A stretch of 32,681 nucleotides of DNA from Saccoglossus kowalevskii (GCF_000003605.2 NW_003153382.1:1-32681), one strand, 5' to 3'. Shown: positions 1 to 13,878, counted from the first letter of the stretch. Numbers and translations are program-made. The notes: a model not told the origin generated them from the letters alone.

Positions 1-234
1 TTGCCATCATCAATACAGTTGACTTCTATGATTACACTACCAACAGCAATACAGTAGACTTCTATGATTACACTACCATCAGCAATACAGTAGACTTCTA
101 TGATTACACTGCCATCAGCAATACAGTAGACTTCTATGATTACACTACCATCAGCAATACAGTAGACTTCTATGATTACACTACCAACAGCAATACAGTA
201 GACTTCTATGATTACACCACCCACAGCAATACAG

Positions 235-660
235 TAGACTTCTATGATTACACTAGCCACAGCAATACAGTAGACTTGCATGAATACACTACCAACAGCA
301 ATACAGTAGACTTCTATGAATACCCTGCCCTCAGGCATACAGTAAACTTCTATGAATACACTGCCATCCGGCATACAGTTGACTTCTAAGAATACCCTAG
401 CCTCCACAATACGGATGACTTCTATGAATACACTTCCATCAGCAATACCGTAGACTTCTTTGATTACACTAGCCACAGCAATACAGTAGACTTTTATGAT
501 TACTGGCGATCTTCATGACAGCTGACTTCTATGATTACAGGACGATGATTAATACAGTAGAGTTAGGTGAATACCCGACCAACCGCAATATAGTCGACTT
601 CTATGATTACACTGCCATCACCAATGCAGTAGACTTCTATGATTACGCTTCCGTCAGCAA
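235..660. repeat. Substituted segment of the 36-bp array
   Basis: Units here differ from consensus at many sites: ctagccacagc near 253, cttgcatgaatac near 276, taccctgccctcaggcatac near 321, ctgccatccggcatac near 361, and ctagcctccacaatacggatg near 397. Spacing stays exactly 36 bp up to 486. One unit near 487-521 is 35 bp and almost unrecognisable (tactggcgatcttcatgac). From about 600 the sequence returns to consensus. The pattern suggests an older patch that escaped homogenisation. Confidence 0.8.
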
Positions 661-1299
661 TACAGTTGACTTCTATGATTACACTACCATCATCAGTACA
701 GTTGACTTCTATGATTACACTACCATCAACAATACAGATGACTTCTATGATTACACTTCCATCAGCAATACAGTAGACTTCTATGATTACACTACCAACA
801 GCAATACAGTAGACTTCGATGATTACACTGCCATCAGCAATACAGTAGACTTCTATGATTACACTACCAGCAGCAATACAGTAGACTTCTATGATTACAC
901 TGCCATCAGCAATACAGTAGACTTCTATGATTACACTACCATCATCAATACAGTAGACTTCTATGATTACACTACCAACAGCAATACAGTAGACTTCTAT
1001 GATTACACTGCCATCAGCAATACAGTAGACTGCTATGATTACACTACCAACAGCAATACAGTAGACTTCTATGATTACACTACCAACGGCAATACAGTAG
1101 ACTTCTATGATTACACTACCAACGGCAATACAGTAGACTTCTATGATTACGCTACCAACAGCAATACGGTAGACTTCTATGATTACACTACCAACAGCAA
1201 TACAGTAGACTTCTGTGATTACACTACCAGCAACAATACAGTAGACTTCTATGATTACACTGCCATCGGCAATACAGTAGACTTCTATGATTACACTAC

Positions 1300-1535
1300 C
1301 AACAGCAATACGTAGACTTCTATGATTACACTACCAACAGCAATACAGTAGACTTCTATGATTACACTACCAACGGCGATACAGTAGACTTCTATGATTA
1401 CACTACCACAGCATACAGCAGACTTGTATGATTACTCTACCAGCAGCCATACAGTAGACTTCTATGATTACGCTACCAGCAGCATACAGGAGACTTTTAT
1501 GATTACACTACCATCTGCAGTACAGTTGACTTCTA
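1300..1535. repeat. Indel-bearing segment of the 36-bp array
   Basis: An A is missing from the aatacag motif near 1310, ending the forward open frame at 1315. Further units of 34 bp (acag G at 1384 to 1418) and 35 bp (1454 to 1489) follow, with substitutions such as cagcagac, attactctac and caggagac. Normal 36-bp spacing resumes by 1525. Confidence 0.75.
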
Positions 1536-2115
1536 TGATTACACTACCATCAGTAATACAGTAAACTTATATGAATACACTACCAACAGCAATACAGTAG
1601 ACTTATATGATTACACTACCAACAGCAATGCAGTAGACTTCTATGATTACACTGCCATCGGCAATACAGTAGACTTCTATGATTACACTGCCAACAGCAA
1701 TACAGTAGACTTCTATGATTACACTGCCATCAGCAATACAGTAGACTTCTATGATTACACTGCCAGCGGCAATACAGTTGACTTCTATGATTACACTACC
1801 AACGGCAATACAGTAGACTTCTATGATTACACTACCAACAGCAATACAGTAGACTTCTATGATTACAATACCAACAGCATGCAAGTAGACTTCTATGATT
1901 ACAGTGCCAACAGCAATACAGTAGACTTCGATGATTACACAACCATCAGCAATACAGTAGACTTCTATGATTACATTGCCATCAGCAATACAGTAGACTT
2001 CTATGATTACACTGCCAACAGCAATGCAGTAGACTTCTATGATTACATACCATCAGCAATACAGTATACTTCTTTGATTACACTACCATCAGCAATACAG
2101 TATAATTCTATGATT

Positions 2116-2580
2116 ACACTGCGGTAATCAATACAGTTGACTTCTATTACACTACCATCAACAATACAGATGACTTCTACGATTACACTGCCATCAGCAA
2201 TACAGTAGACTTCTATGATTACACTACCAACAGCAATACAGTAGACTTCTATGATTACATTGCCATCATCAATACAGTTGACTTCTATGATTACACTACC
2301 ATCAGTAATACAGTAGACTTATATGAATACACTACCAACAGCAATACAGTAGACTTCTATGATTACACTACCAACAGCAATACAGTAGACTTCTATGATT
2401 ACACTACCATCATCAATACAGTTGACTTCTATGATTACACTACCATCAACAATACAGATGACTTCTATGATTACACTGCCATCAGCAATACAGTAGACTT
2501 CTATGATTACACTACCAACAGCAATACAGTAGACTTCTATGATTACAATGCCATCATCAATACAGTTGACTTCTATGATT
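2116..2580. repeat. 288-bp higher-order repeat, two tandem copies
   Basis: The diagnostic aatacagatgac variant occurs at 2169 and 2457 (position of the G of acag), exactly 288 bp apart. Unit order is: atcaac/gatgac, gccatcagc, accaacagc, att- or aatgccatcatc with gttgac, accatcagt with ttatatgaatac, accaacagc, accaacagc, accatcatc with gttgac, then back to atcaac/gatgac. The first copy opens with a 33-bp unit at 2141-2150 (cttctattac, lacking GAT). After the second copy the order changes at about 2580. Confidence 0.85.
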
Positions 2581-2960
2581 ACACTACCAACAGCAATACA
2601 GTATACTTCTATGATTACACTACCAACAGCAATACAGTAGACTTCTATGATTACACTACCAACAGGAATACAGTAGACTTCTATGATTACACTGTCATCA
2701 GCAATACAGTAGACTTCTATGATTACACTACCAACAGCAATACAGTAGACTTCTATGATTACACTACCAACAGCAATACAGTAGACTTCTACGATTACAC
2801 TACCAACAGCAATACAGTAGACGTCTATGATTACACCACCAACAGCAATACAGTAGACTTCTATGATTACATTGCTATCATCAATACAGTTGACTTCTAT
2901 GATTACACTGCCATCAACAATACAGTAGACTTCTATGATTACACTACCAACAGCAATACA
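2580..2960. repeat. Block with private variants aacaggaat and gtcatcagc (copy 1)
   Basis: This block contains in order: a cagtatac unit, aacaggaat at 2661, actgtcatcagc about one unit later, two plain units, a ttctacgattac unit, a cagtagacgtctatg unit, an accaccaac unit, and attgctatcatc. The same rare variants in the same order are found from about 9395 to 9740, and the first part recurs in decayed form at 26,280-26,420. These are long-range copies of one ancestral block. Confidence 0.85.
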
Positions 2961-3119
2961 GTAGACTTCTATGATTACACTGCCATCAGCTATACAGTAG
3001 ACTTCTATGATTATACTACCAACAGCAATACAGTAGACTTCTATGATTACACTACCAACAGCAATACAGTAGACTTCTATGATTACACTACCAACAGCAA
3101 TACAGTAGACTTCTATGAT

Positions 3120-3180
3120 TACACTGCCATCAGCAATACAGTATTCTTCTAAGATTACACTACTATCAGCAATACAGTAG
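3120..3180. repeat. Stop-bearing unit variant (tattcttctaag)
   Basis: A unit reading cagtattcttctaag followed by attacactactatcagc places TAA at 3150-3152 in the otherwise open forward frame. The same tattcttctaag form occurs at 32,511-32,522. Related cagtatacttctaag units lie at about 3719, 13,109, 14,117 and 17,862. All six are followed by a unit with the otherwise rare actatcagc, so the variant has been copied with its neighbour. Confidence 0.85.
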
Positions 3181-3939
3181 ACTTCTATGATTACACTGCC
3201 ATCATCAATACAGTAGACTTCTATGATTACATTGCCATCATCAATACAGTTGACTTCTATGATTACACTGCCATCAGCAATACAGTAGACTTCTATGATT
3301 ACACTACCAACAGCAATACAGTAGACTTCTATGATTACATTGCCATCATCAATACAGTTGACTTCTATGATTACACTACCATCAGTAATACAGTAGACTT
3401 ATATGAATACACTACCAACAGCAATACAGTAGACTTCTATGATTACACTACCAACAGCAATACAGTAGACTTCTATGATTACACTGCCATCAGCAATACA
3501 ATAGACTTCTATGATTACACTACCAACAGCAATACAGTAGACTTCTATGATTACACTGCCATCAGCAATACAGTAGACTTCTATGATTACACTACCAACA
3601 GCAATACAGTAGACTTCTATGATTACACTACCAACAGCAATACAGTAGACTTCTATGATTACACTACCAACAGCAATACCGTAGACTTCAATCATTACAC
3701 TGCCATCAGCAATACAGTATACTTCTAAGATTACACTACTATCAGCAATACAGTAGACTTCTATGATTACACTGCCATCAGCAATACAGTAGACTTCTAT
3801 GATTGCACTACCATCAGCAATACAGTGGACTTCTGAGATTACACCACCATCAGCAATACAGTGGACTTCTATGATTACACTGCCATCAGCAATACAGTAG
3901 ACTTCTATGATTACACTACCAACAGCAATACAGTAGACT

Positions 3940-4200
3940 TCTATGATGTACACTGCCATCAGCGATACAGTGGACTTCTATTATGTACACTACCATCAGC
4001 AGTACAGTGGACGTTCTATGATTACACTGCATCAGCAATACAGTAGATTTGATATGATTACATTACCAACAGCAATACAGTAGACTTTTATGATACATGC
4101 CATCATCAATACAGTTGATTTATATGAATACAATGCCATCATCAATACAGTTGAATTTTATGATTACACTGCCATCAATAATACAGTAGATTCTATGATT
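3940..4200. repeat. Scrambled, indel-rich segment of the array
   Basis: The 36-bp register is lost several times: ctatgatgtacactgcc near 3942, ctattatgtacactacc near 3977, gtggacgttctatg near 4007, actgcatcagc near 4026, tagatttgatatgatt near 4045, and tatgatacatgccatc near 4089. Recognisable acag motifs remain throughout, so this is decayed satellite and not an insertion. No conserved reading frame or foreign sequence is visible. Confidence 0.8.
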
Positions 4201-4478
4201 ACACTGCCATCAGCAATACAGTAGACTTCTATGATTACACTACCAACAGCAATACAGTAGATTTCTATGATTACACTACCAACAACAATACAGTAGACTT
4301 CTATGATTACACTGCCATCAGCAATACAGTAGACTTCTATGATTACACTACCAACAGCAATACAGTAGACTTCTATGATTACACTACCAACAGCAATACA
4401 GTAGACTTCTATGATTACACTACCAACAGCAATACAGTAGACTTCTATGATTACACTACCAACAGCAATACAGTAGAC

Positions 4479-5747
4479 TTGTATGATTACACTACCAACA
4501 GCAATACAGTAGACTTGTATGATTACACTACCAACAGCAATACAGTAGACTTCTATGATTACATTGCTATCATCAATACAGTTGACTTCTATGATTACAC
4601 TGCCATCAACAATACAGTAGACTTCTATGATTACACTACCAACAGCAATACAGTAGACTTCTATGATTACATTGCCATCATCAATACAGTAGACTTCTAT
4701 GATTACACCACCAACAGCAATACAGTAGACTTCTATGATTACAATGCCATCATCAATACAGTAGACTTCTATGATTACACTACCATCAGTAATACAGTAG
4801 ACTTATATGAATACACTACCAACAGCAATACAGTAGACTTCTATGATTACACTACCAACAGCAATACAGTAGACTTCTATGATTACACTACCAACAGCAA
4901 TACAGTAGACTTCTATGATTACACTACCAACAGCAATACAGTAGACTTCTATGATTACACTACCAACAGCAATACAGTAGACTTCTATGATTACACTGCC
5001 ATCAGCAATACAGTATACTTCTATGATTACACTACCAACAGCAATACAGTAGACTTCTATGATTACACTACCAACAGCAATACAGTAAACTTCTACAATT
5101 ACACTACCAACAGCAATACAGTAGACGTCTATGATTACACCACCAACAGCAATACAGTAGACTTCTATGATTACATTGCTATCATCAATACAGTTGACTT
5201 CTATGATTACACTACCAACAGCAATACAGTAGACTTCTATGATTACACTACCAACAGCAATACAGTAGACTTCTGTGATTACACTACCAACAACAATACA
5301 GTAGACTTCTATGATTACACTGCCATCAGCAATACAGTAGACTTGTATGATTACACTACCAACAGCAATACAGTAGACTTCTATGATTACACTACCAACA
5401 GCAATACAGTAGACTTCTATGATTACACTACCATCATCAATACAGTTGACTTCTATGATTACACTACCATCAACAATACAGATGACTTCTATGATTACAC
5501 TGCCATCAGCAATACAGTAGACTTCTATGATTACACTACCAACAGCAATACAGTAAACTTCTATGATTACAATGCCATCATCAATACAGTTGACTTCTAT
5601 GATTACACTACCATCAGTAATACAGTAGACTTATATGAATACACTACCATCAGCAATACAGTAGACTTCTATGATTACACCACCATCAGCAATACAGTAG
5701 TCTTCTATGATTACACTACCAACAGCAAATACAGTAGACTTCTATGA
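4479..5747 (+). other. Open frame of 12-residue repeats, doubtful as a gene
   Basis: There are 422 codons of the repeat VDFYDYTTNSNT and variants. The only initiator is a TTG created by the ttgtatgat variant at 4479; there is no ATG in this frame and no leader or non-repeat domain. It ends because an extra A (gcaaatacag near 5726) shifts the frame. The frame is open because the 36-bp unit has no stop in this phase. No known family is recognised. If translated it would be Asp-, Tyr-, Thr- and Asn-rich, with no signal peptide or membrane segment visible. Confidence 0.15.
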
Positions 5748-5809
5748 TTACACTGCCATCAGCAATACAGTAGACTTCTATGATTACATACCAACAGCAA
5801 TACAGTAGA

Positions 5810-7375
5810 CTTCTATGATTACACTGCCATCAGCAATACAGTAGACTTCTATGATTACACTACCATCAGCAATACAGTAGACTTCTATGATTACACTACC
5901 AACAGCAATACAGTAGACTTCTATGATTACACTGCCATCAGCAATACAGTAGACTTCTATGATTACACTACCAACAGCAATACAGTAGACTTCTATGATT
6001 ACACTACCAACAGCAATACAGTAGACTTCTATGATTACACTACCAACAGCAATACAGTAGACTTCTGTGATTACACTACCAACAACAATACAGTAGACTT
6101 CTATGATTACACTGCCATCAGCAATACAGTAGACTTCTATGATTACACTACCAACAGCAATACAGTAGACTTCTATGATTACACTACCAACAGCAATACA
6201 GTAGACTTCTATGATTACACTACCAACAGCAATACAGTAGACTTCTATGATTACACTACCAACAGCAATACAGTAGACTTCTATGATTACACTACCAACA
6301 GCAATACAGTAGACTTCTATGATTACACTACCAACAGCAATACAGTAGACTTCTATGATTACATTGCTATCATCAATACAGTTGACTTCTATGATTACAC
6401 TGCCATCAACAATACAGTAGACTTCTATGATTACACTACCAACAGCAATACAGTAGACTTCTATGATTACATTGCCATCATCAATACAGTAGACTTCTAT
6501 GATTACACCACCAACAGCAATACAGTAGACTTCTATGATTACACTACCAACAGCAATACAGTAGACTTCTATGATTACACTACCAACAGCAATACAGTAG
6601 ACTTCTATGATTACACCACCATCAGCAATACAGTAGACTTCTATGATTACACTGCCATCAGCAATACAGTATACTTCTATGATTACACTGCCATCAGCAA
6701 TACAGTATACTTCTATGATTACACTACCATCAGCAATACAGTAGACTTCTATGATTACACTACCAACAGCAATACAGTAGACTTCTATGATTACACCACC
6801 ATCAGCAATACAGTAGAATTCTATGATTACATTGCCATCATCAATACAGTTGACTTCTATGATTACACTACCAACAGCAATACAGTAGACTTCTATGATT
6901 ACACTACCAACAGCAATACAGTAGACTTCTATGATTACACTGCCATCAGCAATACAGTAGACTTCTATGATTACACTACCAACAGCAATACAGTAGACTT
7001 CTATGATTACACTACCAACAGCAATACAGTAGACTTCTATGATTACACCACCAACAGCAATACAGTAGACTTCTATGATTACACTACCATCATCAATACA
7101 GTTGACTTCTATGATTACACTACCATCAGTAATACAGTAAACTTATATGAATACACTACCAACAGCAATACAGTAGACTTATATGATTACACTACCAACA
7201 GCAATGCAGTAGACTTCTATGATTACACTGCCATCAGCAATACAGTAGACTTCTATGATTACACTGCCAACAGCAATACAGTAGACTTCTATGATTACAC
7301 TGCCATCAGCAATACAGTAGACTTCTATGATTACACTGCCATCAGCAATACAGTTGACTTCTATGATTACACTAC
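5810..7375. repeat. About 1.5-kb duplicated block, copy A
   Basis: The unit order matches 14,525-16,045 almost unit for unit. In order: gccatcagc, accatcagc, the tgtgattac/accaacaac marker (6065), six plain units, attgctatcatc, gccatcaac, attgccatcatc, accaccatcagc, cagtatac units, the GAATTC-bearing unit (6816-6821), accatcatc, the cagtaaacttatatgaatac unit, the aatgcagtag unit (7204), and gccaacagc. Copy A has one extra cagtatac unit near 6670-6705, so the offset to copy B falls from 8709 to 8673, exactly 36 bp. A partial third copy is at about 31,010-31,500. Confidence 0.9.
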
Positions 7376-8049
7376 CATCAACAATACAGATGACTTCTAT
7401 GATTACACTTCCATCAGCAATACAGTAGACTTCTATGATTACACTACCAACAGCAATACAGTAGACTTCTATGATTACAATGCCATCATCAATACAGTTG
7501 ACTTCTATGATTACACTACCATCAGTAATACAGTAGACTTATATGAATACACTACCAACAGCAATACAGTAGACTTCTATGATTACATTGCCATCAGCAA
7601 TACAGTAGACTTCTATGATTACACTACCAACAGCAATACAGTAGACTTCTATGATTACACTGCCATCAGCAATACAGTAGACTTCTATGATTACACTACC
7701 ATCAGCAATACAGTAGACTTCTATGATTACACTACCAACAGCAATACAGTAGACTTCTATGATTACACTGCCATCAGCAATACAGTAGACTTCTATGATT
7801 ACACTGCCATCAGCAATACAGTTGACTTCTATGATTACACTACCAACAGCAATACAGTAGACTTCTATGATTACACTACCAACAGCAATACAGTAGACTT
7901 CTATGATTACAATACCAACAGCAATACAGTAGACTTCTATGATTACACTGCCATCAGCAATACAGTAGACTTCTATGATTACACTACCATCAGCAAAACA
8001 GTAGACTTCTATGATTACACCACCATCAGCAATACAGTAGACTTCTATG

Positions 8050-8270
8050 ATTACACTGCCATCAGCAATACAGTATACTTCTATGATTACACTACCATCA
8101 GCAATACAGTATACTTCTTTGATTACACTACCATCAGCAATACAGTATACTTCTATGACTACACTACGATAATCAATACAGTTGACTTCTATTACACTAC
8201 CATCAACAATACAGATGACTTCTACGATTACACTGCCATCAGCAATACAGTAGAATTCTATGATTACACT
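8050..8270. repeat. Block with a 33-bp unit (in-frame GAT loss), copy 2 of 4
   Basis: The sequence runs through cagtatacttctatg, cagtatacttctttg, cagtatacttctatg, actacgataatc with gttgac, then cttctattac (8186-8195), where GAT is missing, followed by atcaac/gatgac and ttctacgattac. The same succession is seen at about 2040-2200, 10,320-10,540 and 26,800-27,020. The deletion is 3 bp, and the 825-bp gap between the gatgac markers at 7389 and 8214 (23 units minus 3) confirms it. Confidence 0.88.
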
Positions 8271-8985
8271 ACCAACAATAATACAGTAGACTTCTATGAT
8301 TACATTGCCATCATCAATACAGTTGACTTCTATGATTACACTACCATCAGTAATACAGTAGACTTATATGAATACACTACCAACAGCAATACAGTAGACT
8401 TCTATGATTACACTACCAACAGCAATACAGTAGACTTCTATGATTACACTACCATCATCAATACAGTTGACTTCTATGATTACACTACCATCAACAATAC
8501 AGATGACTTCTATAATTACACTGCCATCAGCAATACAGTAGACTTCTATGATTACACTACCAACAGCAATACAGTAGACTTCTATGATTACAATGCCATC
8601 ATCAATACAGTTGACTTCTATGATTACACTACCATCAGTAATACAGTAGACTTATATGAATACACTACCAACAGCAATACAGTAGACTTCTATGATTACA
8701 CTACCAACAGCAATACAGTAGACTTCTATGATTACAATACCATCATCAATACAGTTGACTTCTATGATTACACTACCATCAACAATACAGATGACTTCTA
8801 TGATTACACTTCCATCAGCAATACAGTAGACTTCTATGATTACACTACCAACAGCAATACAGTAGACTTCTATGATTACAATGCCATCATCAATACAGTT
8901 GACTTCTATGATTACACTACCATCAGTAATACAGTAGACTTATATGAATACACTACCAACAGCAATACAGTAGACTTCTATGATT
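8160..8985. repeat. 288-bp higher-order repeat, three tandem copies
   Basis: gatgac markers lie at 8214, 8502 and 8790, two consecutive intervals of exactly 288 bp. Each copy carries the gttgac unit, the ttatatgaatac unit and the two plain units in the expected places. Copies differ in minor ways: att versus aat before gccatcatc, accaacaat in the first copy, and gcc versus tcc after the gatgac unit. Confidence 0.92.
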
Positions 8986-9394
8986 ACACTGCCATCAGCA
9001 ATACAGTAGACTTCTATGATTACACTACCAACAGCAATACAGTAGACTTCTATGATTACACTGCCATCAGCAATACAGTAGACTTCTATGATTACACTAC
9101 CATCATCAATACAGTAGACTTCTATGATTACACTACCAACAGCAATACAGTAGACTTCTATGATTACACTGCCATCAGCAATACAGTAGACTTCTATGAT
9201 TACACTACCAACAGCAATACAGATGACTTCTATGATTACACTTCCATCAGCAATACAGTAGACTTCTATGATTACACTGCCATCAGCAATACAGTAGACT
9301 TCTATGATTACACTACCAACAGCAATACAGTAGACTTCTATGATTACAATGCCATCATCAATACAGTTGACTTCTATGATTACACTACCAACAG

Positions 9395-9740
9395 CAATAC
9401 AGTATACTTCTATGATTACACTACCAACAGCAATACAGTAGACTTCTATGATTACACTACCAACAGGAATACAGTAGACTTCTATGATTACACTGTCATC
9501 AGCAATACAGTAGACTTCTATGATTACACTACCAACAGCAATACAGTAGACTTCTATGATTACACTACCAACAGCAATACAGTAGACTTCTACGATTACA
9601 CTACCAACAGCAATACAGTAGACGTCTATGATTACACCACCAACAGCAATACAGTAGACTTCTATGATTACATTGCTATCATCAATACAGTTGACTTCTA
9701 TGATTACACTGCCATCAACAATACAGTCGACTTCTATGAT
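9395..9740. repeat. Block with private variants aacaggaat and gtcatcagc (copy 2)
   Basis: aacaggaat at 9462 and actgtcatcagc in the next unit are followed by ttctacgattac, cagtagacgtctatg, accaccaac and attgctatcatc, in the same order as at 2580-2960. The two are about 6.8 kb apart. Confidence 0.88.
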
Positions 9741-9759
9741 TACACTACCAACAGCAATA

Positions 9760-9850
9760 CAGTAGACTTTCTATGATTACACTGCCATCAGCAATACAGT
9801 AGACTTTCTATGATTACACTACCAACAGCAATACAGTAGACTTTCTATGA
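9760..9850. repeat. Three consecutive 37-bp units
   Basis: gactttctatg, with one extra T, occurs at 9768-9770, 9805-9807 and 9842-9844, each 37 bp apart. Three +1 insertions add up to 3 bp, so the forward open frame is regained after the third. The most economical origin is one slipped unit that was then copied twice locally; a repeated sequencing or polishing error is an alternative. Confidence 0.88.
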
Positions 9851-9914
9851 TTACACTACCAACAGCAATACAGTAGACTTCTATGATTACACTACCAACA
9901 GCAATACAGTAGAC

Positions 9915-12900
9915 TTGTATGATTACACTACCAACAGCAATACAGTAGACTTGTATGATTACACTACCAACAGCAATACAGTAGACTTCTATGATTACAC
10001 TACCAACAGCAATACAGTAGACTTCTATGATTACATTGCTATCATCAATACAGTTGACTTCTATGATTACACTGCCATCAACAATACAGTAGACTTCTAT
10101 GATTACACTACCAACAGCAATACAGTAGACTTCTATGATTACATTGCCATCATCAATACAGTAGACTTCTATGATTACACCACCAACAGCAATACAGTAG
10201 ACTTCTATGATTACACTACCAACAGCAATACAGTAGACTTCTATGATTACACTACCAACAGCAATACAGTAGACTTCTATGATTATACCACCATCAGCAA
10301 TACAGTAGACTTCTATGATTACACTGCCATCAGCAATACAGTATACTTCTATGATTACACTACCATCAGCAATATAGTATACTTCTTTGATTACACTACC
10401 ATCAGCAATACAGTATACTTCTATGATTACACTACGGTAATCAATACAGTTGACTTCTATTACACTACCATCAACAATACAGATGACTTCTACGATTACA
10501 CTGCCATCAGCAATTCAGTAGAATTCTATGATTACACTACCAACAACAATACAGTAGACTTCTATGATTACATTGCCATCATCAATACAGTTGACTTCTA
10601 TGATTACACTACCATCAGTAATACAGTAGACTTATATGAATACACTACCAACAGCAATACAGTAGACTTCTATGATTACACTACCAACAGCAATACAGTA
10701 GACTTCTATGATTACACTACCAACAGCAATACAGTAGACTTCTGTGATTACACTACCAACAACAATACAGTAGACTTCTATGATTACACTGCCATCAGCA
10801 ATACAGTAGACTTCTATGATTACACTACCAACAGCAATACAGTAGACTTCTATGATTACACTACCAACAGCCATACAGTAGACTTCTATGATTACACTAC
10901 CAACAGCAATACAGTAGACTTCTATGATTACACTACCAACAGCAATACAGTAGACTTCTATGATTACACTACCAACAGCAATACAGTAGACTTCTATGAT
11001 TACACTACCAACAGCAATACAGTAGACTTCTATGATTACACTGCCATCAGCAATACAGTAGACTTCTATGATTACACTGCCATCAGCAATACAGTAGACT
11101 TCTATGATTACACTGCCATCAGCAATACAGTAGACTTCTATGATTACACTGCCATCATCAATACAGTAGACTTCTATGATTACACTACCAACAGCAATAC
11201 AGTAGACTTCTATGATTACACTACCAACAGCAATACAGTAGACTTCTATGATTACACTGCCATCAGCAATACAGTAGACTTCTATGATTACACTACCAAC
11301 AGCAATACAGTAGACTTCTATGATTACACTGCCATCAGCAATACAGTAGACTTCTATGATTACACTACCAACAGCAATACAGTAGACTTCTATGATTACA
11401 CCACCAACAGCAATACAGTAGACTTCTATGATTACATTGCTATCATCAATACAGTTGACTTCTATGATTACACTGCCATCAACAATACAGTAGACTTCTA
11501 TGATTACACTACCAACAGCAATACAGTAGACTTCTATGATTACACTACCAACAGCAATACAGTAGACTTATATGAATACACTACCAACAGCAATACAGTA
11601 GACTTCTATGATTACACTGCCATCAGTAATACAGTAGACTTCTATGATTACACTACCAACAGCTATACAGTAGACTTCTATGATTACACTGCCATCAGCA
11701 ATACAGTAGACTTCTATGATTACACTACCATCAGCAATACAGTAGACTTCTATGATTACACTACCAACAGCAATACAGTAGACTTCTATGATTACACTAC
11801 CAACAGCAATACAGTAGACTTCTATGATTACACTACCAACAGCAATACAGTAGACTTCTGTGATTACACTACCAACAACAATACAGTAGACTTCTATGAT
11901 TACACTGCCATCAGCAATACAGTAGACTTCTATGATTACACTACCATCAGTAATACAGTAGACTTATATGAATACACTACCAACAGCAATACAGTAGACT
12001 TCTATGATTACACTACCAACAGCAATACAGTAGACTTCTATGATTACACTACCATCATCAATACAGTTGACTTCTATGATTACACTACCATCAACAATAC
12101 AGATGACTTCTATGATTACACTGCCATCAGCAATACAGTAGACTTCTATGATTACACTACCAACAGCAATACAGTAGACTTCTATGATTACAATGCCATC
12201 ATCAATACAGTTGACTTCTATGATTACACTACCATCAGTAATACAGTAGACTTATATGAATACACTACCAACAGCAATACACTAGACTTCTATGATTACA
12301 CTACCAACAGCAATACAGTAGACTTCTATGATTACACTACCATCATCAATACAGTAGACTTCTATGATTACACTACCAACAGCTATACAGTAGACTTCTA
12401 TGATTACACTACCAACAGCAATACAGTAGACTTCTATGATTACACTACCAACAGCAATACAGTAGACTTCTATGATTACACCACCAACAGCAATACAGTA
12501 GACTTCTATGATTACATTGCTATCATCAATACAGTTGACTTCTATGATTACACTGCCATCAACAATACAGTAGACTTCTATGATTACACTACCAACAGCA
12601 ATACAGTAGACTTCTATGATTACACTACCATCATCAATACAGTAGACTTCTATGATTACACTACCATCAACAATACAGATGACTTCTATGATTACACTGC
12701 CATCAGCAATACAGTAGACTTCCATGATTACACTACCAACAGCAATACAGTAGACTTCTATGATTACAATGCCATCATCAATACAGTTGACTTCTATGAT
12801 TACACTACCATCAGTAATACAGTAGACTTATATGAATACACTACCAACAGCAATACAGTAGACTTCTATGATTACACTGCCATCAACAATACAGTAGACT

Positions 12901-13121
12901 TCTATGATTACACTACCAACAGCAATACAGTAGACTTCTATGATTACACTGCCATCAGCAATACAGTAGACTTCTATGATTATACTACCAACAGCAATAC
13001 AGTAGACTTCTATGATTACACTACCAACAGCAATACAGTAGACTTCTATGATTACACTACCAACAGCAATACAGTAGACTTCTATGATTACACTGCCATC
13101 AGCAATACAGTATACTTCTAA
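9915..13121 (+). other. Long open frame of 12-residue repeats, doubtful as a gene
   Basis: There are 1,068 codons of VDFYDYTTNSNT and variants, including one 33-bp unit with an in-frame loss near 10,454. The only start is a TTG from the ttgtatgat variant. The frame ends in a TAA that belongs to the recurrent cagtatacttctaag unit type, found at five other places. Most recurrent variants change amino acids (N to I, T to A, S to I or N, Y to C, D to E). No non-repeat domain, signal peptide or recognised family is present. Confidence 0.15.
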
Positions 13122-13290
13122 GATTACACTACTATCAGCAATACAGTAGACTTCTATGATTACACTGCCATCAGCAATACAGTAGACTTCTATGATTACA
13201 CTACCATCAGCAATACAGTAGACTTCTATGATTACACCACCATCAGCAATACAGTAGACTTCTATGATTACACTGCCATCAGCAATACAG
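12590..13290. repeat. Tandemly duplicated block, 1008-bp offset, first copy
   Basis: The gatgac markers (12,678 and 13,686) and the TAA of the cagtatacttctaag unit (ending 13,121 and 14,129) are both 1008 bp apart, exactly 28 units. Shared rare features are gtagac after accatcatc, a gccatcaac unit, tatgattat at about 12,980 and 13,988, and actactatcagc after the stop. The block covers about 600-700 bp in each copy. Confidence 0.9.
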
Positions 13291-13344
13291 TATACTTCTA
13301 TGATTACACTACCATCAGCAATACAGTATACTTCTTTGATTACA

Positions 13345-13878
13345 CTACCATCAGCAATACAGTTGACTTCTATGATTACACTACCATCAACAATACAGAT
13401 GACTGCTATGAGTACACTGCCATCAGCAATACAGTAGACTTCTATGATTACACTACCAACAGCAATACAGTAGACTTCTATGATTACAATGCCATCATCA
13501 ATACAGTTGACTTCTATGATTACACTACCATCAGTAATACAGTAGACTTATATGAATACACTACCAACAGCAATACAGTAGACTTCTATGATTACACTAC
13601 CAACAGCAATACAGTAGACTTCTATGATTACACTACCATCATCAATACAGTAGACTTCTATGATTACACTACCATCAACAATACAGATGACTTCTATGAT
13701 TACACTGCCATCAGCAATACAGTAGACTTCTATGATTACACTACCAACAGCAATACAGTAGACTTCTATGATTACAATGCCATCATCAATACAGTTGACT
13801 TCTATGATTACACTACCATCAGTAATACAGTAGACTTATATGAATACACTACCAACAGCAATACAGTAGACTTCTATG
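13345..13878. repeat. 288-bp higher-order repeat, two tandem copies
   Basis: gatgac markers lie at 13,398 and 13,686, 288 bp apart. The first carries gatgactgctatgag, a private form also seen at 18,871, 25,241 and 25,529. Intervening units follow the standard order. Confidence 0.88.

Noticed and set aside
515-1315. 266-codon ATG-initiated frame as a gene
   Set aside because: The ATG is a by-product of the decayed unit at 511-520, and the frame ends at a one-base deletion near 1310. The rest is plain repeat with no distinct domain.
3940-4200. Transposon insertion or unique spacer
   Set aside because: acag and ctatgattac motifs persist throughout. No terminal repeats or target-site duplication are seen; small indels explain it.
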